A DNA stretch of 48,912 nt, from the NCBI GenBank assembly GCA_964506465.1, contig CAZDLM010000015.1:1-48912 (forward strand), written 5' to 3'. Below, in pieces: positions 8,423 to 17,470 of this stretch (positions within the stretch are counted from its first letter, which is position 1; every line of letters starts with the position of its first letter). The DNA comes from UBA6109 sp964506465. GTDB taxonomy: Bacteria; Desulfobacterota; Syntrophia; Syntrophales; UBA6109. The translations under genes and the position numbers were made by a program. A model generated the notes under the pieces. That model was given only the letters and a program-made list of their open reading frames with translations. It did not search any database and was not told where the DNA came from.

Positions 8423-10048
8423 ATGTTGAACGATGAGGGTGGTGCCCTTTCTATGAAGAAGGTTCTCTTAGTCAGCATTATCCCTTACGCCTTCATCTTC
8501 TTACTTTTTGCACCAAACCCGCACATCAGCGCCGCACCGGTCAAGCCGTCGAACGCCACCGCGATGAAGCTGACACTTGCGGATGCGGTATTTGTCGCCC
8601 TGACGAACAATGTCACCCTTCGCAGCGCCTACCTGGACCGATACCTCAACCGGATCGATCTGCAGATGGCGGAGAGGAAATACTACCTGCCCACGGACCC
8701 TTCTTTGACCCTGGGCGTCACCCGTACCGACAGCTACGTCGCGCCGACGGCCGGCTCCACAGCGGGCCGAACCGCCGACCTGAATGCCAGCGGCGCGTTG
8801 TCCGCCACCTTGGCGATTCCAACTGGCGGCACGTTTACTTTTGCCTGGAACAATGCGGGCGACCGGCCTGATGTCGGACAGAGTTTCAACTATTCGTCCG
8901 ATTGGAACGTTGCGTTCAAACAGCCGCTTCTCAAAGGCGGCGGCATTGAGAATGCCGCGTATTCCGTCAGGATCGCCAGGATCACCGAAGAGAAGAATGT
9001 TCTTTCCTTGAAGGACACGATCATTTCAACGATCAAGACCGCCATTGCTGCATTCCGGGACTACAAGACTGCCGAGAGGCAGTTGGTCATTGCCGAGATG
9101 GGCCTTGCCCGGGCCAAATCGCTTTATGAATACAACAAGGAGATGATCGATGCCGGGCGGATCGCCGGTACGGAAATCGTCCAGGCCCAGGCGGACATCG
9201 CTACACAGGAAACCTCCGTCATTGACGCCAGAAACAGGCTGGATGCCGCCCGCATGGCCCTTGTCCAGGCCATGAATATCGACAAAAACACGTGGTTTGA
9301 AGCGATGGATGAAGACCAGCAAATGATTTCCCCCCCGGTCATGGAGGAGGCCGTTTCCCTTGCCTTTCAATACCGGACGGATTACCTGCTGGCCCTTCAG
9401 AATCTGGAGATCAGGAAATTGGATCTTGCCAAGAACAAGATCAACCGCCTCTGGAGCCTCAATCTGACGGCGGGGACAACGGACGCCGCTGCCGCGACAA
9501 CCTTCAATAGCTACGATCCCGCCCTGCGAAGGGCGTTCGGAAGCACAGCCGAGAGGGACTGGAATGTAGGGTTGAGCCTGGAAATTCCTCTGGTATACAT
9601 GACGACGGATATGCGGGCTTATCTGGGCGCAAAGAATGAAATGGAGAAGGCGAACCTTGCTCTTGAGAAATTGAAGCTCGACATCGAGATCAGCGTTCAG
9701 AACGCAGTACGAAACGTGGATTCGAACTATCGATCCCTGGTCAGTGCAAGGCAGGCCCGGGAGTTTGCCGAGAAGAAGCTGGACATCGAGAGGGAGAAAC
9801 TGGGTGCCGGACGGACGACGAACTTCCAAATCGTGAGTTTTCAGAGGGATCTGCAGACGGCGCAACTGAATGAATTGACGGCCATGACAGCTTATTTGAA
9901 TTCTCTGACATCCCTGGACGAGACACTTGGCACTACGCTCGCAACCTGGCAGATTGCTGTCCGGAAGGAAGACGACCGGATTCAGCAATCCGAAAAGGCG
10001 AGAGCCGGCAAACCAGAAAATCAGAAGGATCAAAAAAATGCCAACTGA
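8423..10048 (+). CDS. TolC-family outer-membrane efflux channel
   Basis: This 541-residue outer-membrane efflux protein forms the exit duct of a tripartite pump. A signal peptide spans about residues 11-38 (MKKVLLVSIIPYAFIFLLF to SAA), so translation may really begin at the ATG at 8453. The mature protein has two OEP repeats: LTLADAVFVALTNNVTLRSA opens the first, and long amphipathic helices with AERQLVIAEMGLARAKSLYE mark its coiled coil. The second ends with GRTTNFQIVSFQRDLQTAQL. Length fits the family. The gene starts an operon of four overlapping genes and its end overlaps the adaptor gene by 11 bases, which ties it to that MacAB-like pump. The lysine-rich, charged C-terminus is unremarkable. 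Confidence 0.9.
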   Translation: MLNDEGGALSMKKVLLVSIIPYAFIFLLFAPNPHISAAPVKPSNATAMKLTLADAVFVALTNNVTLRSAYLDRYLNRIDLQMAERKYYLPTDPSLTLGVTRTDSYVAPTAGSTAGRTADLNASGALSATLAIPTGGTFTFAWNNAGDRPDVGQSFNYSSDWNVAFKQPLLKGGGIENAAYSVRIARITEEKNVLSLKDTIISTIKTAIAAFRDYKTAERQLVIAEMGLARAKSLYEYNKEMIDAGRIAGTEIVQAQADIATQETSVIDARNRLDAARMALVQAMNIDKNTWFEAMDEDQQMISPPVMEEAVSLAFQYRTDYLLALQNLEIRKLDLAKNKINRLWSLNLTAGTTDAAAATTFNSYDPALRRAFGSTAERDWNVGLSLEIPLVYMTTDMRAYLGAKNEMEKANLALEKLKLDIEISVQNAVRNVDSNYRSLVSARQAREFAEKKLDIEREKLGAGRTTNFQIVSFQRDLQTAQLNELTAMTAYLNSLTSLDETLGTTLATWQIAVRKEDDRIQQSEKARAGKPENQKDQKNAN

Positions 10049-11807
10049 CATCATGTTCCGTAACATTCTCGAAAGCATGAGTGATGGTGTCATGAGCATC
10101 GGCCCTGACGGGCGGATTCTGACATTCAATAAGGCGGCGGCGGCTATTCTCGGTCTGAACGGCTCAGAGGTTCTTCAAAGATCTTTCGCAGAATTTTTCA
10201 GTGCCCAGGAGGGAAACGACGCCTTCAACCAGACGATCCTGGACGCCGTCTATGATTCCCATATGCTCCACAACAAACTCGTGCAGTGGCGGCGGGGGAA
10301 AGAAGTCCTGACACTGGCAGTGACGACATCCTTCCTTCCGGCAGCAGATGAGGGGGCACAGGCAACTGCGGCCGTGATCGTCGTTTTCAATGACATGACC
10401 GAAGTCGTTCGGCTTCAGGAATCGGAGCAACGGCTTGCGGAAGAGCTGAAGCAAGAGCATGTGACCCTACAGAAATCATACCTGGAGATAGAGAAAGCAA
10501 ACACGAATCTCCAGGCAGCCCTGCGGAAGGTTCAGCTGATTCGCGTCGCGGCCACCGCTCTGATCATCATTCTCTTCTTGTCCATCGGCGTGTTTACATG
10601 GCGGCAAACGGACATCTCGACGGGTACGAAGGGTTCCTCGGAGGGAAGCAAGCAAGCCGCGTCTGCGACCAGGGTTTATCGACTTGCCCCCCAGACCTTA
10701 ACCGACAGCATCACCTTGAAAGGGACCTTGAAACCGATTCAAATCGTTCACGTCACCAGCCCTCTGAGCGGCATGGTCACTGAAGAGTATTTCGAATACG
10801 GGCAGGCTGTTACCAAAGGACAGCTCCTGCTAAAAATCGACAGGGCGGAAACGGAGGTCAAATACCGCGAGGCGAAGACGGCCTACATCGAGGCGCAGGA
10901 AAAAGTCAGAGAGCTGGAAAATTGGATGAGCAGCAATGAGGTTGCGAAGGCCGAGCAAAACGTGACGCGGTCGAAGTTGACACTGGATGGCTACAACAAG
11001 ACGTTTCAGGAAACGGAGCGGCTGTTCAAAAAGGAAATTGTGCCGGCCACGGAATACACCAACGCCCGGCAACAGTTGACAACGGCGAGGATGGACTATG
11101 AATCCTCTCTCCGCGACCTTCAAGCCACCAAGGAAAAAGGAGAAGGGCAGAACCGCCATATCGCCGAGCTGAAGTTGGCCAATGCCCGTCAGAAACTGCA
11201 GGAGATTGAAAAGCAGCTCAGCCATTCCGACATCTTCTCTCCCGTTGCCGGAACCGTTCTCCTTCCCGACACGCTCAGTGACAAGGACAAAAAAGGAAAG
11301 ACTGTGGACCGGGGCGTCACGTTCTCCCAAGGTGATATCCTGCTTTCCATCGGCAACACGGAAGGTCTTTCCATGACGGCGGAAGTCGATGAGTTGGAGG
11401 TCCTGAAAATCAAGAAGAACCAGGAGGTCCGGATAACGGTAGACGCATTTGGAGAAACGATCATGGGGCGTGTCGTGCATATTTCTTCCCAGGCCGTCAA
11501 ACCTGAAGGCGGGAGAAAAACCTCCAATTTCGAGGTTGTCGTCGCCATGGACATTCTGCCTCCGGGACTGAAAGACAGGCTCCGCCTCGGCATGTCGGCC
11601 AACATGGAAATCCTGCTCCTGAACAAGCCCGACGTCATGATGCTGCCCATTCAGGCCGTGCGGATCGAAGGCAGGGACCATGTCGTCAATGTCCGGGATA
11701 GCGCAACCCGGTCCTTGAAAAAAGTGAGCGTGGTGACGGGCATGACGACGCTGGATGCCGTTGAAATTACGAGCGGGCTCAAGGCGGGGGACGAGGTGGT
11801 TTACTGA
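10038..11807 (+). CDS. MacA-like periplasmic adaptor with an N-terminal PAS domain
   Basis: This 589-residue protein joins two usually separate functions. Residues about 3-125 form a PAS domain (NILESMSDGVMSIGPDG, then ILTFNKAAAAILGL, ending VVFNDMTEV). A coiled coil of about 40 residues leads to one membrane helix at about 170-190 (VAATALIIILFLSIGVF). The rest is a HlyD/MacA adaptor: lipoyl half-motifs (VTSPLSGMVTEEYFEYGQAV and SDIFSPVAGTVL), a long helical hairpin, a beta barrel and a membrane-proximal end. The adaptor links the permease to TolC; the PAS domain would sit in the cytoplasm. AAGGA nine bases before the ATG at 10038 supports the start. The stop overlaps the ATPase start (TGATG). 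The PAS ligand is not apparent. Confidence 0.85.
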   Translation: MPTDIMFRNILESMSDGVMSIGPDGRILTFNKAAAAILGLNGSEVLQRSFAEFFSAQEGNDAFNQTILDAVYDSHMLHNKLVQWRRGKEVLTLAVTTSFLPAADEGAQATAAVIVVFNDMTEVVRLQESEQRLAEELKQEHVTLQKSYLEIEKANTNLQAALRKVQLIRVAATALIIILFLSIGVFTWRQTDISTGTKGSSEGSKQAASATRVYRLAPQTLTDSITLKGTLKPIQIVHVTSPLSGMVTEEYFEYGQAVTKGQLLLKIDRAETEVKYREAKTAYIEAQEKVRELENWMSSNEVAKAEQNVTRSKLTLDGYNKTFQETERLFKKEIVPATEYTNARQQLTTARMDYESSLRDLQATKEKGEGQNRHIAELKLANARQKLQEIEKQLSHSDIFSPVAGTVLLPDTLSDKDKKGKTVDRGVTFSQGDILLSIGNTEGLSMTAEVDELEVLKIKKNQEVRITVDAFGETIMGRVVHISSQAVKPEGGRKTSNFEVVVAMDILPPGLKDRLRLGMSANMEILLLNKPDVMMLPIQAVRIEGRDHVVNVRDSATRSLKKVSVVTGMTTLDAVEITSGLKAGDEVVY

Positions 11808-12487
11808 TGAATTTCCCTATGCTGGACATCGAGGATATCCGCAAGTCCTATCGTGTCGGCCCCACGGAAGTGAAGGTCCTGAAGGGAATCAATCTCAGGG
11901 TGGAGAGAGGAGAACTCCTGGCGGTCATCGGACCTTCGGGAAGCGGAAAGTCAACGCTGATGCACGTTTTGGGTCTCCTGGAGAAACCGGATTCCGGGAA
12001 TTTTCATATCGACGGCACCAGGGTTCTGTATGACAACGACCCGGCACTGTCGAAGCTCAGAAACCGGAAAATCGGATTCGTCTTCCAGCAGTATCATCTT
12101 CTGCCCAGGCTGACGGCGATGGAAAATGTAGGCCTGCCGCTCATCTATAGGGGAATTCGGGAGACGGAGATCCGAAAGAAGAGCATGGAATATCTGGCAA
12201 GAGTGGACGTCCAAGATCGCGCTCGGCATCGCCCGAACGAGATGTCCGGCGGACAGCAGCAACGCGTCGCCATCGCCCGAGCGTTGATCGGATCGCCGGC
12301 AATTATCCTGGCAGATGAGCCTACCGGCGCTCTGGATACAAGAACGGGAGAGGAGATTATGGAACTCTTTCAGCGGCTGAACCGGGAGGAAGGCATCACC
12401 ATGGTAATCATTACCCATAACCCGAAACTTGCCGAGCAGTGCAGGCGTTCCGTGAAAATTATTGATGGGATGATCTATTCATCATGA
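11807..12487 (+). CDS. MacB/LolD-type ABC transporter ATPase
   Basis: This 226-residue ATPase powers the adjacent FtsX-type permease. It has Walker A GPSGSGKST, a Q-loop in FVFQQYHLLPRLTAMENV, the signature MSGGQQQRVAIARAL, Walker B with IILADEPTGALD, and the switch histidine in VIITHN. These are hallmarks of the MacB/LolD/FtsE group, in which ATPase and permease power mechanical movement of the periplasmic part rather than direct substrate passage. ATPase and permease are separate genes here, whereas E. coli MacB is one chain. Start and stop overlap both neighbours by one to four bases, so translation is coupled. Confidence 0.92.
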   Translation: MNFPMLDIEDIRKSYRVGPTEVKVLKGINLRVERGELLAVIGPSGSGKSTLMHVLGLLEKPDSGNFHIDGTRVLYDNDPALSKLRNRKIGFVFQQYHLLPRLTAMENVGLPLIYRGIRETEIRKKSMEYLARVDVQDRARHRPNEMSGGQQQRVAIARALIGSPAIILADEPTGALDTRTGEEIMELFQRLNREEGITMVIITHNPKLAEQCRRSVKIIDGMIYSS

Positions 12488-13662
12488 TCCTGCTTCAAGT
12501 CAATCTTCGCGAAGCGGTTCGAAGCCTCTGGGGATCCAGACAGCGAAGTCTGCTCGCCCTCATCGGCATTGTGATTGGCATCGGCTCCGTCATTGGAATG
12601 GTCTCCATCGGCACCATCGTCGAGCAGGAGGCACTCCGGCAATTTCGAGATATGGGGATCGATATCATCACCATTCGAAAGGGCTTCAGCGAAAACAAAA
12701 AATCAGAATTCACCATGAATAGCGTCATGGGGATTCCTGCGGAAGAACCGAACGTTCTCGATATCGCCCCTTATCTTACCAGCGGGACGGAGTTTGTCCG
12801 GGGGCGCCACAGTATTCGCATGGAACAGATCGGCGTCACCGCTTCCTTCTTCGATTTGAACAAGCTTCAGATACGCCAAGGGCGGGTCATTTCCGAACTT
12901 GACCAGAATCGTTATTTCTGCGTTGTCGGCGCTGAACTTGCCGATTTTCTGGAGAAGGCCGGGACGTCAAAACTCCTGGGCAGCCAGATCATGGCGGATG
13001 GACGCGCTTTCACCGTCATCGGCGTCTTGGACAAGGTGGCGGAAGGGGGGCTTCGTCCTTACGGCATGAACCGGGCGATGATGGTTCCCATATCCACGGC
13101 CTTCCGGACGTTTCAGAATCAGGACATCAATACCATCCTGGCCAGAGTCGCTCCCAGGGTCCCGATCGAACGGCTCAAAGCCAATATTCACAACTATTTT
13201 CAGAAAAGAGCCAGGGGGATGCAGGTGGAAGTCACCTCCGCGGAAGAACTGATCGAGAGGATGAAGAAGCAGATGCAGATGTTTTCCCTGCTCTTGGGCG
13301 CCATCGGCAGCATTTCCCTCATCGTTGGCGGTATCGGTGTCATGAACGTCATGCTGATCTCCGTTTCCGAGCGGAGGAGTGAGATCGGTCTGCGCCGTGC
13401 CCTCGGAGGACAACAAAGCGATATCCAAAGTCAGTTCCTGATCGAGTCGGTTCTTCTCTGCCTGGCGGGTGGGCTGATCGGCATTATTCTGGGGATCAGC
13501 ATTTCTTATCTCTTTGCGTACTTCTCCAAGTGGCAGTTCATCATGTCCTATTCCTCCATCGCTTTGGGGTTCGGAGTTTCCACGATTGTCGGCGTCTTCT
13601 GCGGCTTCTATCCGGCCCACACAGCGTCCCGTATGGACCCCATTAAAGCCTTGCGGTCCTGA
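12484..13662 (+). CDS. MacB-type ABC transporter permease
   Basis: This 392-residue permease has the MacB layout. One membrane helix near residues 18-40 (LLALIGIVIGIGSVIGMVSI) is followed by a large periplasmic core to about 270. Three C-terminal helices form the FtsX domain (LLLGAIGSISLIVGGIGVMN; SERRSEIGLRRALGGQQ coupling helix; ILGISISYLFAYFS and a last helix ending FCGFYPAHTASRMDPIKALR). The SERRxEIGLRRALG and P..AS.(L/M)(D/N)P..ALR motifs are diagnostic. It overlaps the ATPase gene by four bases (ATGA) and closes the tolC-adaptor-ATPase-permease operon. Such pumps export macrolides, lipopeptides, enterotoxins or haem precursors; the cargo here cannot be inferred. Confidence 0.92.
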   Translation: MILLQVNLREAVRSLWGSRQRSLLALIGIVIGIGSVIGMVSIGTIVEQEALRQFRDMGIDIITIRKGFSENKKSEFTMNSVMGIPAEEPNVLDIAPYLTSGTEFVRGRHSIRMEQIGVTASFFDLNKLQIRQGRVISELDQNRYFCVVGAELADFLEKAGTSKLLGSQIMADGRAFTVIGVLDKVAEGGLRPYGMNRAMMVPISTAFRTFQNQDINTILARVAPRVPIERLKANIHNYFQKRARGMQVEVTSAEELIERMKKQMQMFSLLLGAIGSISLIVGGIGVMNVMLISVSERRSEIGLRRALGGQQSDIQSQFLIESVLLCLAGGLIGIILGISISYLFAYFSKWQFIMSYSSIALGFGVSTIVGVFCGFYPAHTASRMDPIKALRS

Positions 13663-13782
13663 TGAAGGAGGGCATAATGCAGTGGCGATAGAGAGGGGAG
13701 CAGTCTCACAAGAGAATCACGGAACTCCCCGCAAGCGTGTGTTATCCTCTGTCGAAGGTCATTCACGAAAGCGAGGGTCGTC

Positions 13783-14283
13783 ATGAAAAGATCTGCCGTA
13801 GCGGCGTTCATCGTTGGTGTTGTGGGTTTCTTCCTCTACATCGGCACGTCATGGGCCTTTGATCCGTCCCACGTTCAGAAACTCAAGCTGACCAATACCT
13901 GCACAAACTGCGATCTGAGCGACGCAGACCTGAGCCACGCGAGCCTTAAAGGGGCGAACCTGACTGGAACGCACCTGACTGCGGCACATCTGATTGGAGC
14001 GCGCTTGACGGGGGCAAACTTGAGCAATGCAGACCTGAATTATGCAGAGGCCTATGATGCACAGTTGAGCGGGGCAAATCTGAGCAACGCTTTTCTGCAA
14101 TCGACGAAGTTGAGCGGGGCAAATTTGTCAGGTGCAAACTTGAGCGGGGCTGACCTCTATAGGGCAAAGCTGAGCGGAGCGATCCTCACCGGGGCAAATC
14201 TTACCGGGGCGAAGCTGGATGGGGCAATATGGACAGACGGGTCCCGATGCAAAGACGAGTCTGTCGGGCAATGCATAAAATAG
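13783..14283 (+). CDS. Secreted pentapeptide-repeat protein
   Basis: The 166-residue product has a signal peptide (AVAAFIVGVVGFFLYIG to SWA). From DLSDA to KLDGA it carries about 21 consecutive pentapeptides of the A(D/N)LxG type, such as NLSGA, DLYRA and NLTGA. This predicts a right-handed quadrilateral beta-helix of about five coils. Cysteines cap both ends (TCTNC before and SRCKDESVGQC after), which suits disulfides outside the cytoplasm. Cytoplasmic relatives such as Qnr and MfpA mimic DNA, but a secreted form cannot protect gyrase, so the role is unknown. It lies 120 bases after the efflux operon and may be read from it or from its own promoter. Confidence 0.85.
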   Translation: MKRSAVAAFIVGVVGFFLYIGTSWAFDPSHVQKLKLTNTCTNCDLSDADLSHASLKGANLTGTHLTAAHLIGARLTGANLSNADLNYAEAYDAQLSGANLSNAFLQSTKLSGANLSGANLSGADLYRAKLSGAILTGANLTGAKLDGAIWTDGSRCKDESVGQCIK

Positions 14284-14333
14284 CACTGACAATACCTCTG
14301 AGATCAGGAGAACATGAGAAGAGGGTAGATTAC

Positions 14334-14492
14334 TGTGAATAGGCATGCTACCTTGGCTGTAATCAGCATGCAAAATTGACCCGTCCAAAATTTTATAACA
14401 GAAACGCGAACTTCGCGTTCACAGGAACGGGTCAATATTGGAAGCTGAATTATCCAGCAGGTGGTCATAATTGCACGCCGATTCACACCGCG
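14334..14492. repeat. Diverged IS21-like terminal repeat, copy 3
   Basis: It contains TGTGAATAGGCATGC and GCATGCAAAATTGACCCGT, then a short hairpin ACGCGAA/TTCGCGT, then ACGGGTCAATATTGG, AATTATCC and TTGCACGCCGATTCACACC. The two GACCCGT/ACGGGTC blocks are inverted relative to each other. The word order matches copies 1 and 2. No transposase gene lies nearby, so this could be a small non-autonomous element or a scar. Confidence 0.5.
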
Positions 14493-14709
14493 TGACAGCT
14501 CAGATCAGAACGGGGTTCAGGTTTCCGCTCTCCAGGACCTTCTTCGCTGCCAGACCCACCGGCCCATCCAGGCGGTCACAGTGGGCGAAGGTCACGGAGC
14601 GAGCAGATCGAAAAAGAGGAGAGCCATGCAGAATGGCGTACCTCGCCGGTATATTCACCGGAGAACCTATTCAAATCGATAAGGCGCGGTGTACCTCTAC
14701 AGGTCAAGT

Positions 14710-15663
14710 TTATCTGCTCCGACGCTCAAAAGACATGGCATACACAGCGGAACGTGCGGCGGGAAGTTGGTCGTCCGAAAACTCTATTCCGTCAACCAGC
14801 TTCGCGGGATCAAAGAGGAGTTTTTGCTGTGCGGCATCGCTTTCCGCCACCGGAGCATGTATGGAAATTATGCCAAGCTTCACTTGAGCGCGGTCCTCCG
14901 GCCATACATCCGTCGGGTCGGCAATCGGGTCGCCGGCGGCGGCAAGCTGGACCGCGAGCTGGAAACCGGCCGGGCCGTCAGCCAGCCGTCTTCTTATCTC
15001 GTCAAAGAGAAAGTCCCTGGCGTTCGCCGCAGCCTCTCCCGGGGTCAGATGCTGTTCGGCCGCAACGGGGCGTATGCGGTAGCGGCCGATTCTTGCTGTG
15101 CCATCTCTGTCTATGAAACGAAAGGCGTCGACGCCGTAGAATGACTCCGTAGCGAAGCTTGCCGGAGTTGGTTTGGGGGACTGGGCGAACTGCAGGGCCT
15201 TGGGATGATCGGCGAGAAACTGATCAAGAAGCGTCGGTTTCTGCGCATCTGGACCGCTGGCAGCCATGGCCTTAAGAAAACCAAGAAACTCTTCGACAGA
15301 GGCCGCGGGAAATCCATTGTAAGAGTGCGCCACGATGTCGGTCGAATCACCGCCGGGCAGGTGAAACCTGATCGCCATACCCCGCGGGGATGCATTCGGG
15401 TCAGAGTCCGGAATATCGGGTATGCCGGTAAAATCGGAGAACCGGACTGTCACGGGCACGGGAGTGCGTTGGAGATGAGGCGCTCGGCAAAGCGAAGACG
15501 CCTCCGCGCCCGGGGAAAATTCGCCCTGGCAGACGATGCCTTTTGCGTGAACCGGGCGGTATCCCGGATGCAAGTCAAATAACAGATTCAAGGTATCCAG
15601 AACCTCTCCGTACAACAGTTTCTTCTTGGCTGTCGCGGTTGCCTCAATCATACGGTTTGTCAT
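14710..15663 (-). CDS. Minimal catalase / catalase-related haem peroxidase (SrpA-like)
   Basis: This 317-residue protein belongs to the short catalase family, whose members destroy hydrogen peroxide or organic peroxides. The distal haem-pocket histidine lies in YRPVHAKGIVCQGEF, the substrate-channel region in PRGMAIRFHLPGG, and the conserved asparagine in DIVAHSYNGFPA. The presumed proximal tyrosine is in RSAVYAMSFERR near the C-terminus. Length is right for the minimal group and far below the 480-700 of classical catalases. No signal peptide is visible, so a cytoplasmic site is likely, although some relatives are exported. GAGGAGG six bases before the ATG fixes the start. It suits oxidative defence in an anaerobe. 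Confidence 0.85.
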   Translation of the reverse strand: MTNRMIEATATAKKKLLYGEVLDTLNLLFDLHPGYRPVHAKGIVCQGEFSPGAEASSLCRAPHLQRTPVPVTVRFSDFTGIPDIPDSDPNASPRGMAIRFHLPGGDSTDIVAHSYNGFPAASVEEFLGFLKAMAASGPDAQKPTLLDQFLADHPKALQFAQSPKPTPASFATESFYGVDAFRFIDRDGTARIGRYRIRPVAAEQHLTPGEAAANARDFLFDEIRRRLADGPAGFQLAVQLAAAGDPIADPTDVWPEDRAQVKLGIISIHAPVAESDAAQQKLLFDPAKLVDGIEFSDDQLPAARSAVYAMSFERRSR

Positions 15664-15949
15664 AAAAGGCCTCCTCTTGTGCTATGTGGTATACAGTCCG
15701 GCCGGCATGGCGAGCGACGGTTGAATGTGCGGGCCGATGCGATTCGTGTTCATCGGAAAACAAGGCAAGTATTCAGCCCGGATATTTCCTCATCCATGCT
15801 GCCTTGGAGTTTGAGCGGATGTAGAAAAGACTTCCGTCAGGGAGTCGCCTGGCAATTCTGCCCACTGCGGAATCGAACTTCCGGACAGACGCCCCTCCAC
15901 TTTTCCTCCAATGTCTGCCAGGAAGGTTTTCAGATGACGAAATTCCGCC

Positions 15950-16264
15950 TTACTTGGCAAGGCCATCGCGGCAGAAGTATCCGAGGGGTGTTCCCTTGCC
16001 CAGGTCATATTCACCGAAAACGGCGCAGCTCCCGCAGATGCAGGCCTGTTTGGGATCGAGGTCCCTGCATGCGGCGGTGCCGGTTGAACAATAGACCCCG
16101 GGAATGTCTTCGCGAACAAGAGGTGTCTTGGCCAGAGACGCCTTGATCGTGGCGAGTTTCCCGCTGGCGCACTGACTCTTTGACTGTACGGGACATTTCG
16201 GGCACATGCATTTGCCAACATTATTTGCAGTAAACGGGACCTTGGTACTGGACGGTTGCGTCAT
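15950..16264 (-). CDS. DUF2769 family cysteine-rich protein
   Basis: The 104-residue product starts MTQPSSTKVPFTANNVGKC and has the family pattern CMCPKCPVQSKSQC, then YCSTGTAACRDLDPKQACIC and a final FCRDG. The spaced cysteines suggest bound metal, probably zinc or an Fe-S centre. The family is common in anaerobes and archaea, and its function is not known. The ATG at 16264 has AAAGGAGA before it and is preferred to the upstream start at 16339. No signal peptide or membrane segment is present. Its neighbour downstream on the same strand is the catalase-like gene, but the 286-base gap argues against a tight operon. Confidence 0.8.
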   Translation of the reverse strand: MTQPSSTKVPFTANNVGKCMCPKCPVQSKSQCASGKLATIKASLAKTPLVREDIPGVYCSTGTAACRDLDPKQACICGSCAVFGEYDLGKGTPLGYFCRDGLAK

Positions 16265-16594
16265 GGCTATTTTCTCCTTTAGGTTATTCTTCGTTCCTGA
16301 TGCAGGATAAGCATAGTGTCCATTTGTCTGCGAAAACAATAAGGATTTACTGGGAGAATAAAGAGAGGGACAACCTACCTGCGAACAGAAACAACGACGG
16401 TGGCTGGGAAGGATCCGGGGGCTGAATGCCGCGGATGGTTCGACTGCCGGAAATTGTTTCCACAGTTACGGATTCAATGCTTTCATGCTATAGCACCGTC
16501 AAGGAGATCGACGGACGGCGAGCAACAAACTCGATCAACCGAATTGGCAGCAACAGACTGCGCGTAACTCGACACCTTTCAAGGACACACTTTC
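16265..16594. other. Intergenic region between DUF2769 gene and nudC
   Basis: This is divergent spacing of 330 bases. I see no RNA gene, repeat or strong promoter. It must hold promoters for both flanking genes, but no clear -35/-10 pair stands out on either strand. Confidence 0.4.
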
Positions 16595-17470
16595 ATGAAC
16601 CGTGACACAACGAATCCATTATCATCCACCTGCGTGCTTCCATTCAATTCGGCATTTCTCGGATCGGAATACCAGCCTCTGAAGCCTGGGATGACGGCGC
16701 CCGCCGCGTCCCCTTTCTGGTTGATGATCCAGGGCGCGTCTCTGATCCTGCGCAAGTCGGACGGAGAGTTCCAGCTTCCCGAAGGAGAGCCGCCGTCATG
16801 GTGCGCAGAAACCTCCCGTGCGCTGTGCATCGGGACTTGGCGCGGCCGCCCGCTTTTCACGATTCCGGTGGCCAAGACCGTTGAAATTCTTCCGCCGTAC
16901 CAAGCCATGCCTTTTCAAGGTCCGGACGCACCCCTCGATGAATGCCTGTCAACCCTGGCGGGCATCGCTCATCAAATTATAACCTGGGAGAAGAGAAGCC
17001 GTCATTGCGGATGCTGCGGAGCCGTCACGGAGCGCATCCCGCTGACGTGGGGGAAGCGCTGTCCCGCCTGTCGCGCCGAGTATTTTCCCCACATCCATCC
17101 GTGCATCATCGTGCTGGTGAAGAGGGGGAAGGAGTTTCTGCTGGTCCATAATGCCAACTGGCCGGCCGGCCGATTCAGCCTTGTCGCCGGTTTTGTCGAC
17201 ATCGGCGAATCGCTTGAAGCCTGTGTGAAAAGGGAGGTTCTGGAAGAAACCGGCGTTTCCGTGAAGAACATCCGCTATGTGGGCAGCCAGAACTGGCCGT
17301 TTCCTGCACAGCAGATGATCGGCTTCATCGCCGATTATGCCGGTGGCGAACCGCGGCCTGACGGGGTCGAAGTGCTTGAGGCCCGCTGGTTTACGGTCGA
17401 GACGATGCCGCCTTATCCGAGCAGCATCAGGAGCATCGCCCGATGGATTATGAAAAGATACTGCGCCTGA
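16595..17470 (+). CDS. nudC: NAD(+)/NADH diphosphatase (NudC)
   Basis: This 291-residue Nudix enzyme cleaves NADH or NAD+ to NMN(H) and AMP, and NudC enzymes can also remove NAD caps from RNA. It has an N-terminal domain, a zinc ribbon at about residues 138-159 (CGCCG and CPAC), and a complete Nudix box (GFVDIGE, then REVLEETGV). The NudC signature SQNWPFP follows the box, with Asn where Pro is usual. That last motif separates it from other Nudix hydrolases. The start has a weak AAGG 12 bases upstream. It stands alone between the oxidative-stress genes and the small membrane protein. Confidence 0.9.
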   Translation: MNRDTTNPLSSTCVLPFNSAFLGSEYQPLKPGMTAPAASPFWLMIQGASLILRKSDGEFQLPEGEPPSWCAETSRALCIGTWRGRPLFTIPVAKTVEILPPYQAMPFQGPDAPLDECLSTLAGIAHQIITWEKRSRHCGCCGAVTERIPLTWGKRCPACRAEYFPHIHPCIIVLVKRGKEFLLVHNANWPAGRFSLVAGFVDIGESLEACVKREVLEETGVSVKNIRYVGSQNWPFPAQQMIGFIADYAGGEPRPDGVEVLEARWFTVETMPPYPSSIRSIARWIMKRYCA

